Part shown: positions 26,709-33,851 of the stretch, in pieces
Position numbering within the stretch: position 1 is the stretch's first letter
How the letters are laid out: each line of letters begins with the position of its first letter
Source of the DNA: Nocardia stercoris
GTDB taxonomy: Bacteria > Actinomycetota > Actinomycetes > Mycobacteriales > Mycobacteriaceae
Assembly (NCBI RefSeq): GCF_003696265.1
Contig: NZ_RFFH01000023.1
Span: forward strand, 1-64,000
DNA length: 64,000 nt
Reading direction: 5' to 3'
The notes under the pieces: generated by a model
Seen by the model: the letters and a program-made list of their open reading frames with translations, nothing else
The model's database searches: none
Told to the model about the DNA's origin: nothing
Program-made: the position numbers and the translations under genes

Positions 26709-26793
26709 AGCCCGACAATATGTACCAAGCGCCCGACTCGAGATCAATCCCCCGAAAGTTGGAGGATTTCGGCGTCTCGAGCCGGACAGCAGG

Positions 26794-27702
26794 TCAGCCC
26801 AGATCTTTGAGCGAGGAGGCGGAGAAGGTCCGCCCCGGCTCGCGGTTCGCGAAGTACTTGCCGAGCGTGTCGGCCAGATCGGCGTCGGACCAGGCCGCGC
26901 CCTCCGCGTCGAAGCGCTGCTCGACCACGGGGGCCGCCATCAGCGCCACCATCGGCCCGTAGACCACGAACACCTGACCGCTGACTGCCTCGGCAGCGGG
27001 CGACGCCAGGAAGGTGACCAGGCGTGCGACATGTTCGGGGTCGAGCGGGTCGACATCACCCTCGGGTGCGTCGGCGAAAACGCCTGCCGTCATGCCGGTC
27101 CGGGCACGCGGGCAGATCGCGTTAGCCTTCACGCCGAAACGGGACAGGCCACGCGCGGCCGAGAGGGTCAGCGCCGTGATGCCGGCCTTGGCGGCACCGT
27201 AGTTGGCCTGACCTTCCGGGCCGAGCAGACCGGCCTCGGAGGAGGTGTTGATCAGGCGCGCGTAGACCGGGGCCTCGGCCTTCTTCGATGCCGCCCGCCA
27301 GTACGCCGCGGCGTTGCGGGTGAGCAGGAAGTGTCCGCGCAGGTGTACGGCCAGAACCGCGTCCCAGTCCTCGTCGGAGAGGTTGAACAGCATCCGGTCC
27401 CGGGTGATGCCCGCGTTGTTGACGACGATGTCGACCGAACCGAACTTCTCGTCGGCGGTGGCGATCATGGCGTCGGCGGTGGACCGTTCGGCGATGCTGC
27501 CGGCCACGAACTCGGCCCCGACACCGAGCGCCCGGATCTCCTCGAGCACCGCGTCGCCGCCGGAGAGGTCGTTGACCACGATGTTGGCGCCGGCGCGGGC
27601 CAGCGCCAGGGCCTCGGTGCGCCCGAGTCCGGAGCCGGCCCCGGTCACGAGGGCCACCTTGCCGTCAAGGGACCGTTCGACAGTTTCGCTTTGCTGGTTC
27701 AC
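26794..27702 (-). CDS. hsd4A: Hsd4A, 17-beta-hydroxysteroid dehydrogenase/hydroxyacyl-CoA dehydrogenase-type SDR
   Basis: This SDR has VALVTGAGSGLGRTEALALA, NNAG, catalytic Tyr/Lys in ANYGAAKAGI and the C-terminal tail ending REPGRTFSASSLKDLG typical of the Rv3502c group. It probably oxidises a hydroxyl during sterol side-chain beta-oxidation or at C17. GTG at 27702 was chosen (302 aa); GTG at 27729, overlapping the fdxD stop, would add nine residues. It lies between fdxD and yrbE4A as in M. tuberculosis, with a KstR site just upstream. Confidence 0.88.
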   Translation of the reverse strand: MNQQSETVERSLDGKVALVTGAGSGLGRTEALALARAGANIVVNDLSGGDAVLEEIRALGVGAEFVAGSIAERSTADAMIATADEKFGSVDIVVNNAGITRDRMLFNLSDEDWDAVLAVHLRGHFLLTRNAAAYWRAASKKAEAPVYARLINTSSEAGLLGPEGQANYGAAKAGITALTLSAARGLSRFGVKANAICPRARTGMTAGVFADAPEGDVDPLDPEHVARLVTFLASPAAEAVSGQVFVVYGPMVALMAAPVVEQRFDAEGAAWSDADLADTLGKYFANREPGRTFSASSLKDLG

Positions 27703-27714
27703 GGGGCTCGATTC

Positions 27715-27728
27715 TAGAACGTGTTTCA
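27715..27728. promoter_or_regulatory. KstR operator upstream of hsd4A
   Basis: TAGAACGTGTTTCA fits the KstR consensus TnnAACnnGTTnnA at every fixed position. It overlaps the fdxD stop codon (27726-27728) and lies 13 bp before the chosen hsd4A start, so it could give hsd4A and mce4 a promoter separate from fdxD. Confidence 0.75.
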
Positions 27729-27932
27729 CTGATCCGGCGAGGATTCGTCGAGCACCAGCGCCGCCCGCGGGCACTGCGCGACGGCTTCGCGAACGTCGTC
27801 CAGGCGATCGGCCGGGACATCGACGAGGGTCAGGTGCAGGACGTCCTGGTCGTCGAGTTCGAAGATGTCGGGGGCTATTCCGACGCAGACGGCGTTCGCC
27901 TCGCAGCGGTCGGTATCGATACTGAGCTTCAT
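27726..27932 (-). CDS. fdxD: Ferredoxin FdxD, 68 aa
   Basis: This small 3Fe-4S-type ferredoxin shows DTDRCEANAVC (Cys10, Cys16) and AQCPRAAL (Cys54). The spacing C-x5-C replaces the C-x2-C-x2-C of 4Fe-4S types, which is usual for P450-partner ferredoxins in actinomycetes. It is acidic. It may donate electrons to Cyp125 or another sterol monooxygenase. It starts 129 bp from the divergent fadE26, with a KstR site between them, and is upstream of hsd4A on the same strand. Confidence 0.92.
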   Translation of the reverse strand: MKLSIDTDRCEANAVCVGIAPDIFELDDQDVLHLTLVDVPADRLDDVREAVAQCPRAALVLDESSPDQ

Positions 27933-27996
27933 GTTGGCTCCTTCCTCACTTCAGCGTGAGCCTAACCCTGATTCGGGTGGACCCATAGACTAATAC

Positions 27997-28010
27997 TGGA
28001 ACAAGTTTCA
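27997..28010. promoter_or_regulatory. KstR operator between fdxD and fadE26
   Basis: TGGAACAAGTTTCA fits TnnAACnnGTTnnA exactly and lies between two divergent steroid genes, 65 bp from fdxD and 51 bp from fadE26. It could control both. Confidence 0.8.
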
Positions 28011-28060
28011 CTTCTTTCGTGTAATGATCGAAGCGACCGCCGAACTACGCGAGGGGAACC

Positions 28061-29248
28061 ATGCGCATCGCCTACACCGCCGAGCAGGAAGCCCTGCGCG
28101 CAGAACTGCGCCAGTACTTCGCCGCGCTCATCACCCCGGAGCGCCGCGAGGCACTCGACGCAAAGGGTGGCGAGATCGGCCGCGGCGACGTCTACCGCGA
28201 GATCGTCAAGGACCTCGGCCGCGACGGCTGGCTGACCCTGGCCTGGCCGCGCGAGTACGGCGGGCAGGACCGACCGGTGATGGACCAGCTGATCTTCACC
28301 GACGAGGCCGCCACCGCGGGCGTCCCGATCCCGTTCCTCACCATCAACTCCGTGGCGCCGACGATCATGCACTACGGCACCGAGGAGCAGAAGAAGTTCT
28401 TCCTGCCCAAGATCGCCGCCGGTGAACTGCACTTCTCCATCGGCTACTCCGAGCCCGGCGCCGGCACCGACCTCGCCTCGCTGCGCACCCGCGCGGTCCG
28501 CGACGGCGACGAGTGGGTGATCAACGGGCAGAAGATGTGGACCAGCCTCATCCAGTACGCCGACTACATCTGGCTGGCGGCCCGCACCGACCCCGACGCC
28601 CGCAAGCACAAGGGCATCAGCATGTTCATCGTGCCGGCGACCGCCGAAGGCTTCTCCTACACGCCCGTGCACACCATGCCCGGCGTCGACACCAGCGCCA
28701 CCTACTACCAGGATGTGCGCGTCCCGGCGGAGGCGCTGGTCGGCCCGGAGCACGGCGGCTGGTCGCTGATCACCAACCAGCTCAACCACGAACGCGTGGC
28801 GCTGACCTCGGCGGGACCGCTGCTGCATGCCCTCGAGCAGACCACGGAATGGGCACGAAACACCCGAGACGCGCAGGGTCGGCGCGTGATCGATCAGGAG
28901 TGGGTGCAGCTGCTGCTGGCCCAGGTGCACTCCGGTGTGTCCTACCTGCGTCTGCTCAACTGGGAAATCGCCTCGTCGGCCGACGCCGGCGGCGCCCCGC
29001 GGCCGTGGGACGCGTCCGCCTGCAAGGTGCTCGGCACCGAACTGGCGACCGAGGCGTACCGGCAGCTCATGGAGGTGCTCGGCCCGCAGGCGACGCTGCG
29101 CGCGGGCACCCCGGGCGCACAGCTGCGCGGCCGGCTCGAGCGCATGCACCGCGCCGCCCTCATCCTGACCTTCGGTGGCGGCACCAACGAAATCCAGCGC
29201 GACATCATCGCCATGACCGCCCTTCGCCAACCGGCCGCCGCCCGCTGA
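28061..29248 (+). CDS. fadE26: Acyl-CoA dehydrogenase FadE26 (ChsE4-like)
   Basis: The 395-aa enzyme has the acyl-CoA dehydrogenase fold: FSIGYSEPGAGTDLASLRTR, GQKMWTSLIQYADYIWL, and C-terminal LTFGGGTNEIQRDIIAM for FAD binding. In M. tuberculosis FadE26 and FadE27 form an alpha2beta2 enzyme (ChsE4-ChsE5) that dehydrogenates steroid side-chain CoA thioesters; only one subunit carries the catalytic base. The adjacent fadE27 23 bp downstream supports that arrangement. It is preceded by a KstR site. Confidence 0.93.
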   Translation: MRIAYTAEQEALRAELRQYFAALITPERREALDAKGGEIGRGDVYREIVKDLGRDGWLTLAWPREYGGQDRPVMDQLIFTDEAATAGVPIPFLTINSVAPTIMHYGTEEQKKFFLPKIAAGELHFSIGYSEPGAGTDLASLRTRAVRDGDEWVINGQKMWTSLIQYADYIWLAARTDPDARKHKGISMFIVPATAEGFSYTPVHTMPGVDTSATYYQDVRVPAEALVGPEHGGWSLITNQLNHERVALTSAGPLLHALEQTTEWARNTRDAQGRRVIDQEWVQLLLAQVHSGVSYLRLLNWEIASSADAGGAPRPWDASACKVLGTELATEAYRQLMEVLGPQATLRAGTPGAQLRGRLERMHRAALILTFGGGTNEIQRDIIAMTALRQPAAAR

Positions 29249-29270
29249 CCTTCGAAAGCTGGAACCACTG

Positions 29271-30374
29271 ATGGACTTCACCCCCACCGACGCCCAGCAG
29301 GAACTGGGCGGCCTGACCCGCGAGGTCTGCGGCAAACTGGTCACCGCGGACCGGCTGCGGGAACTGGACAAGGACGAGAACCGCTTCGACCCGCAGCTGT
29401 GGAAGGCACTGGCCGAGACGGGCGTGCTGGCCGCGACCCTGCCCGAAGCGGTCGGCGGCAGCGACTTCGGCGCGCAGGAGCAGACCGCGATCCTGCGCGA
29501 ACTGGGCCGCGCCACCAACCCGGTCCCCTACCTGTGGTCGATCGCGCTCGCGGCCGACCTGCTCGCGACGCACGGCAGCCGCGCCCAGCAGGAGTGGGCC
29601 ACCAAGGCCGCCGCGGGCGAGGTGATCCTGACCGTCGCGCTCAGCGAGGACCGCAACTGGGAACCCGAGCAGCCCGCGACCCAGGCGGTCGCCGCCGGCG
29701 ACGGTTACGCCCTGACCGGCGTCAAGACCACCGTCCCGTATGCGGCCGAGGCCGCGCGGATCCTGGTGCCGGCCACGATCACCGACGGCGGCGACGTCGC
29801 GCTGTTCCTGGTCGACCCGGCCCAGCCGGGGGTACGCGGCGAGGCGCAGGAGATCGTCGACCACACCCCGGTGCAGCTGCTCGAATTCGACAACGCCGCA
29901 GCGGAACTCGTCGGCACGGTCGGCCCGGAGCTGGTCCGCCGGCTGTTCGAGCGGGCCTGGCTGGGCCTGGCCGCCGTGCAGCTCGGTGTCGTCGAGCGGG
30001 CTCTGGAACTGACCGCCGACTACGCCCGGGAGCGGGAGCAGTTCGGTCGCAAGATCGGCTCGTTCCAGGCGGTCGCGCAGCGGCTGGCCGACGGCTACAT
30101 CAGCGTGCAGGGCCTGCGCCTGACCATCACCGAGGCCGCGTGGCGGGTCGCCGAGGGCCTGGACGCGACCGCCGCGATCCACACCGCCAAGTACTGGGCC
30201 GCCAAGGCCGGCCACGAGATCGCCCACACCGCGGTCCACGTCCACGGTGGTGTCGGTATCGACCGGGACCACGTGGTGCACAACTACTTCACCAGCGCGA
30301 AGGCCAACGAGTTCGCGCTCGGTGGCGCGACCGACCAGCTCCGCGGGATCGGAGCGGTGCTGGCCGCCGGCTGA
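29271..30374 (+). CDS. fadE27: Acyl-CoA dehydrogenase FadE27 (ChsE5-like)
   Basis: The 367-aa partner subunit starts MDFTPTDAQQELGGLTREVC and ends with HTAVHVHGGVGIDRDHVVHN and ANEFALGGATDQLRGIGAVL. The FAD-contact region YAREREQFGRKIGSFQAVAQ is present. The mid-domain is diverged compared with FadE26, as expected for heteromeric ChsE partners. It is likely co-transcribed with fadE26 and is the last steroid gene before the accessory insert at 30.4-33.8 kb. Confidence 0.92.
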   Translation: MDFTPTDAQQELGGLTREVCGKLVTADRLRELDKDENRFDPQLWKALAETGVLAATLPEAVGGSDFGAQEQTAILRELGRATNPVPYLWSIALAADLLATHGSRAQQEWATKAAAGEVILTVALSEDRNWEPEQPATQAVAAGDGYALTGVKTTVPYAAEAARILVPATITDGGDVALFLVDPAQPGVRGEAQEIVDHTPVQLLEFDNAAAELVGTVGPELVRRLFERAWLGLAAVQLGVVERALELTADYAREREQFGRKIGSFQAVAQRLADGYISVQGLRLTITEAAWRVAEGLDATAAIHTAKYWAAKAGHEIAHTAVHVHGGVGIDRDHVVHNYFTSAKANEFALGGATDQLRGIGAVLAAG

Positions 30375-30445
30375 TCTGCGGCCGACTGAGACTCGCCTCG
30401 CGCGCTCGGCGAACGGACACACCTGAGCGCTGCGACGGCTGAGGC

Positions 30446-30492
30446 GAACCCCGTGCATTCATCGGATCTGTAGCGATGAATTCACGGGGTTC
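30446..30492. repeat. 18-bp-arm inverted repeat between fadE27 and the VOC gene
   Basis: GAACCCCGTGCATTCATC (30446-30463) is complementary to GATGAATTCACGGGGTTC (30475-30492) with one mismatch and an 11-nt loop. It lies 72 bp after fadE27 and 45 bp before the VOC gene. It could terminate fadE27 or act as an operator; there is no T-run. Confidence 0.6.
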
Positions 30493-30536
30493 TGCTCGTC
30501 TGCACCCTTGTACATCCGCGCAGCGAGAGGACGGCC

Positions 30537-30968
30537 ATGCCCACCAAAATGATCTTCGTGAACCTTCCCGTCGCGGATCTGGACCGGTCGAAGAGTTTCT
30601 ATCGGGCGCTGGGCTGGCCGGTGAACGAGCAGTTCACCGACGACAACGCGGCCTGCGTGGTGGTCGACGACAACATCTGCCTGATGCTGCTGGTGCCGAA
30701 GTTCTTCGAGAGCTTCACCGGCCGCCCGATTCCGGACCGCGCCGCTGGCACCGGATCGCTCTACGCGCTGCTGCTCGGCAGCGCCGCCGAGGTCGATCAG
30801 CTGGTCACCGCCGCCCTGGCGTCCGGCGGCACCGAACACGTCGACGAGGACAAGCGCCGCCAGGAGCGCGCGGTCGGCATGCACGGCCGCACCTTCATCG
30901 ACCCGGACGGCCACCATTGGGAACCGTTCTACATGCCACAACCGGGTGTGGTGTGCGAATCCGCGTGA
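30537..30968 (+). CDS. VOC (glyoxalase/bleomycin-resistance-like) protein
   Basis: This 143-aa protein has VOC-family features: MIFVNLPVADLDRSKSFYRAL at the N-terminus (split about residues 5-24), a central YALLLGS strand, and C-terminal FIDPDGHHWEPFYM. VOC proteins bind a metal or sequester small molecules; similar extradiol-type members are often annotated glyoxalase. No specific substrate can be assigned. It faces the TetR remnant on the opposite strand, with which its 3' end nearly overlaps. Confidence 0.9.
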   Translation: MPTKMIFVNLPVADLDRSKSFYRALGWPVNEQFTDDNAACVVVDDNICLMLLVPKFFESFTGRPIPDRAAGTGSLYALLLGSAAEVDQLVTAALASGGTEHVDEDKRRQERAVGMHGRTFIDPDGHHWEPFYMPQPGVVCESA

Positions 30969-31001
30969 GCCGACGAGGCTGAACGCGCACCGTTCGGGCG
31001 G

Positions 31002-31228
31002 CCGCGTCGCCGGTCGGGCGCGCGTCACTCCGTCGAGCACCGCATCGACGATGCCGTCGACGTCCGCCGGCTCGACTGCGCTGCCGCGCAACAGGATCCG
31101 GAACCACAGCGCGCCGGCGATCAGGTCCATCACCTGCGCCGGGTCCGCGGTGTGCGGTAGTTCGGCGCGGGCGACGGCTCGATCGAAGATCGGGCGTTCG
31201 CGCTCGAGGCGGTCGGCGCAGAAGCACT
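31002..31228 (-). pseudogene. TetR regulator remnant (C-terminal ligand domain only)
   Basis: On the minus strand the translation reads RLERERPIFDRAVARAEL, then DPAQVMDLIAGALWFRILL, then VDGIVDAVLDGVTRARP, the typical C-terminal dimer/ligand domain of a TetR regulator. The N-terminal HTH is absent: the frame upstream (31229-31331) has no TetR homology and the natural stop is lost, so the frame runs on antisense to the VOC gene. The remnant lies between its presumed former operator (31364-31410) and the VOC gene. It is most simply a deletion-broken repressor of the divergent monooxygenase. Confidence 0.75.
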
Positions 31229-31363
31229 TCCGATGATGCGGCGTCGACCGCCGCAGCTTCGGAGCTGCGGCAGAGCCGGTCCTCAGCGCTGGGAGCAGCG
31301 TATTTTCCGAAACACACCGGGCTGCGGGCACATTCGCACACGGCCCGCAGGGGGTCGATCATT

Positions 31364-31410
31364 TAGTCGCACACAAACTAGTTGCAGAGAAACTAGTTTG
31401 TGTGCGACTA
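31364..31410. promoter_or_regulatory. Perfect 20-bp-arm inverted repeat, operator of the lost TetR
   Basis: TAGTCGCACACAAACTAGTT (31364-31383) and its exact complement (31391-31410) flank a 7-nt spacer GCAGAGA. Each arm holds the smaller palindrome AACTAGTT. It lies 41 bp before the monooxygenase start and just upstream of the TetR remnant, the normal place for a shared TetR operator. Confidence 0.75.
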
Positions 31411-31450
31411 TTGCAGCACAGCGACCACTACTCCCGGAGAGCGCGAGACT

Positions 31451-32656
31451 ATGGACGGCATCACGAAGGCACTGATCATCGGCGGCGGTATCGCGGGCCC
31501 GGTGACGGCAATGGCATTGCAGCGGGCGGGCATCGAGGCGACGGTGTTCGAGGCGTACGACGGGCCCGCCACCGACGTGGGCGGCATGCTGACCGTGGCA
31601 CCGAACGGACTCGCCGCACTGGACATCGTCGGTGCCGCCGCGGCGGTTCGCGCCGCGGGCCGGCCGCTGCACAGCATGGTCATGGAGACCGGCAGCGGAC
31701 GGCAGCTGATGCGGGTCGACACCCTGCCCGGACTCGAGCCGAGCTGCCTGATCGCGCGCGCCGAACTGTTCCGGGTGCTCTACGAGCAGGCGGTGGCGTC
31801 GGGCATCCGGATCGAGCACGGCAAGCGTCTGGTCTCGGTCGACGAGCGGGCCGACGGCGTCGTCGCGCACTTCGCCGACGGCAGCAGCGCCGCGGGCGAC
31901 ATCCTGATCGGCGCCGACGGCATCCACTCGACCGTTCGCACGCTGGTCGATCCGGCGGCACCGGGCCCGGAGTACACCGGCCTGATGAGCTTCGGCTTCG
32001 GTGACTTCGACTCGGCCACCGGCATTTCCGGCGATGTCGATACGATGCACTTCGCCTTCGGCAAGCGGTCCTTCTACGGCTACTGGCGGCAGCCCGACGG
32101 CAGCGACGCCTTCTTCAGCAACTTCCCGCAGGCCGAGCCGATGACGCTGGCGCAGGCCAAGGCCGTGCCCGCCGCGGAGTGGCTGGCGAAGCTGCGCGCC
32201 TCGCATGTCGGGGACACTCCCGGCGAGCGGCTGTTCGCCGAGACCAGCGTGGAGCAGATGCTGGTGGCCGGCCCGATGGAACGGATGCCGCACGTGCCCA
32301 ACTGGTATCGCGACCGGCTGGTACTCGTGGGCGACGCCGTGCACGCACCCTCGTCGAGCTCGGGCCAGGGCGCGTCACTGGCCATCGAGTCAGCGGTCGA
32401 GCTGGCCCGCTGCTTGCGCGACTTCGCCGACCCCACAGCCGCATTCGCGGCCTACGAGGGCCTGCGCCGGGAACGCGTGCAGGCCATCTCCGATCAGGCC
32501 GCCAAGACCAACAACGGCAAGACCTCCGGCTCGATCGCGAAGTTCTTCTTCGGCCTGGTGATGCCGATCGCCACCCGCACCTTCCTGCAGCCGGAGAAGA
32601 TGTTCGGCCCGGTCCACCGCTTCCGCGTCGACTGGGACGCCAAGGCCTGCGACTGA
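31451..32656 (+). CDS. FAD-dependent monooxygenase (class A)
   Basis: The 401-aa flavoprotein has the Rossmann dinucleotide motif ALIIGGGIAGPVTAMAL (about 7-23), the second FAD motif DILIGADGIHSTVR, and VLVGDAVHAPSSSSGQGASL with GD and the ribityl-binding region. This matches class A aromatic or antibiotic hydroxylases such as TetX/Rox-like enzymes, but the substrate cannot be inferred. It is immediately downstream of the 20-bp-arm operator. With the divergent repressor broken, it may now be expressed constitutively. Confidence 0.9.
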   Translation: MDGITKALIIGGGIAGPVTAMALQRAGIEATVFEAYDGPATDVGGMLTVAPNGLAALDIVGAAAAVRAAGRPLHSMVMETGSGRQLMRVDTLPGLEPSCLIARAELFRVLYEQAVASGIRIEHGKRLVSVDERADGVVAHFADGSSAAGDILIGADGIHSTVRTLVDPAAPGPEYTGLMSFGFGDFDSATGISGDVDTMHFAFGKRSFYGYWRQPDGSDAFFSNFPQAEPMTLAQAKAVPAAEWLAKLRASHVGDTPGERLFAETSVEQMLVAGPMERMPHVPNWYRDRLVLVGDAVHAPSSSSGQGASLAIESAVELARCLRDFADPTAAFAAYEGLRRERVQAISDQAAKTNNGKTSGSIAKFFFGLVMPIATRTFLQPEKMFGPVHRFRVDWDAKACD

Positions 32657-32715
32657 CCTGCGGCGAAAGATCAACTCCGCCGACGAAAGCCGCAGCGGCG
32701 GCGCGGCCCGGTCGG

Positions 32716-33732
32716 CTACCCGGCCGCCCCGCCCTCGGACGTGCTCACCCGAAGCTGCGGCTCCAACCCGAACAGCGGGAACAGCCGCTCGGTGTCGAGG
32801 AAGAAGTTCAGCCCGGTGATGACCTCGCCGTCGAGTTCCAGGACGGTGATCGACCACGGTTCCAGCACACCGGGTTCCGGGCCCGGCTTGTAGTGCCCGA
32901 ACGCGGGCAAGCCGTTGGCGCCGGGCAACTGGACCATGCGCGAGCCCCGGCACTGCGAACCCACGGTGGTCATGAACCGGGCCACGTTCTGCGGACCCGA
33001 GATCCACAGGTCGAACGGCGGCATGGACAGCGCCACATCCTGTTTCAACAAGGCGGTCAGCCGGTCCATGTCGTAGGCCTCGAAGGCTTGCACGAAATCG
33101 CTCACCAGGGCGCGCTGCCGCTCGTCGGCGGCGTCGTAGCCGCCGGATTCGGCCGGCTGCACGGTCGACATGGTGGCCCGGGCGCGCTGCAGCGCACTGT
33201 TCACCGAGGCAGGCGACATGGTGAGGATGTCGGCGGTCTCGTTGGCGGAGAAGCGCAGCACCTCGCGCATGATGAGGATCGCGCGCTGGGTGGCCGGCAG
33301 ATGCTGCACGGCCGCCACGAAGGCCAGGCGCAGCGTGTCCTTGGTGGCGGCGTGATCGGCCGGATCGGCGCCGAAGGCCAGCGCGTCGGGGATCGGCTCG
33401 ATCCAGACGTAGTCCGGCTGCGGTGGGGGCAGCGGGGAGTCCGGCGTGGACGGGCCGTTGAGATCCATCGGCCGGGCGCGGCGCTGCGGGCCGTCGAGCA
33501 TGTCGAGACAGACATTGGTCGTGATCTTGTACAGCCACGAGCGCAGGCTGGCCCGGCCCTCGAACGAGTCGTAGGCCTTCCACGCTCGGGTGAACGCCTC
33601 CTGTACCGCGTCCTCGGCCTCGAACGAGGAGCCGAGCATGCGGTAGGCGTAGGCGCACAGCTCGCGCCGATGCGGTTCGAACTGCTGCACCGCGGCGTCC
33701 GCACCCGAGCCGCCTGTTCGCGTCGTCGTCAT
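32716..33732 (-). CDS. ECF sigma factor with C-terminal SnoaL-like domain
   Basis: The 338-aa protein has sigma region 2 (about 15-85: YAYRMLGSSFEAEDAVQEAF), region 4 (about 145-195: LPATQRAILIMREVLRFSAN then ASVNSALQRAR) and a C-terminal SnoaL/NTF2-like domain (about 205-325). This fusion is typical of the SigG/SigJ (ECF56/41-like) group, where the C-terminal domain senses or gates activity instead of an anti-sigma factor. No anti-sigma gene is adjacent. Regulon and signal are unknown. Confidence 0.9.
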   Translation of the reverse strand: MTTTRTGGSGADAAVQQFEPHRRELCAYAYRMLGSSFEAEDAVQEAFTRAWKAYDSFEGRASLRSWLYKITTNVCLDMLDGPQRRARPMDLNGPSTPDSPLPPPQPDYVWIEPIPDALAFGADPADHAATKDTLRLAFVAAVQHLPATQRAILIMREVLRFSANETADILTMSPASVNSALQRARATMSTVQPAESGGYDAADERQRALVSDFVQAFEAYDMDRLTALLKQDVALSMPPFDLWISGPQNVARFMTTVGSQCRGSRMVQLPGANGLPAFGHYKPGPEPGVLEPWSITVLELDGEVITGLNFFLDTERLFPLFGLEPQLRVSTSEGGAAG

Positions 33733-33791
33733 GCGTCCACCATGACACGACCCACCGACAGATTTGAAGGGTCGCGTTCCCCCGCGAACGC

Positions 33792-33839
33792 CGAAGCCGG
33801 CCGGAACGCCCAGGTCGTGGGCTGTTCCGGCCGGCTTCG
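33792..33839. terminator. 16-bp-arm hairpin after fadD19
   Basis: CGAAGCCGGCCGGAAC (33792-33807) pairs perfectly with GTTCCGGCCGGCTTCG (33824-33839), with a 16-nt loop. It is 13 bp past the fadD19 stop on the minus strand and upstream of the sigma gene, which runs away from it. Confidence 0.75.
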
Positions 33840-33851
33840 AGGTCGGCGCGA

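Noticed and set aside
31229..31331. Completing the TetR gene with upstream sequence
   Set aside because: The frame upstream has no HTH-like residues, and no shifted frame restores one, so the gene is treated as a remnant.
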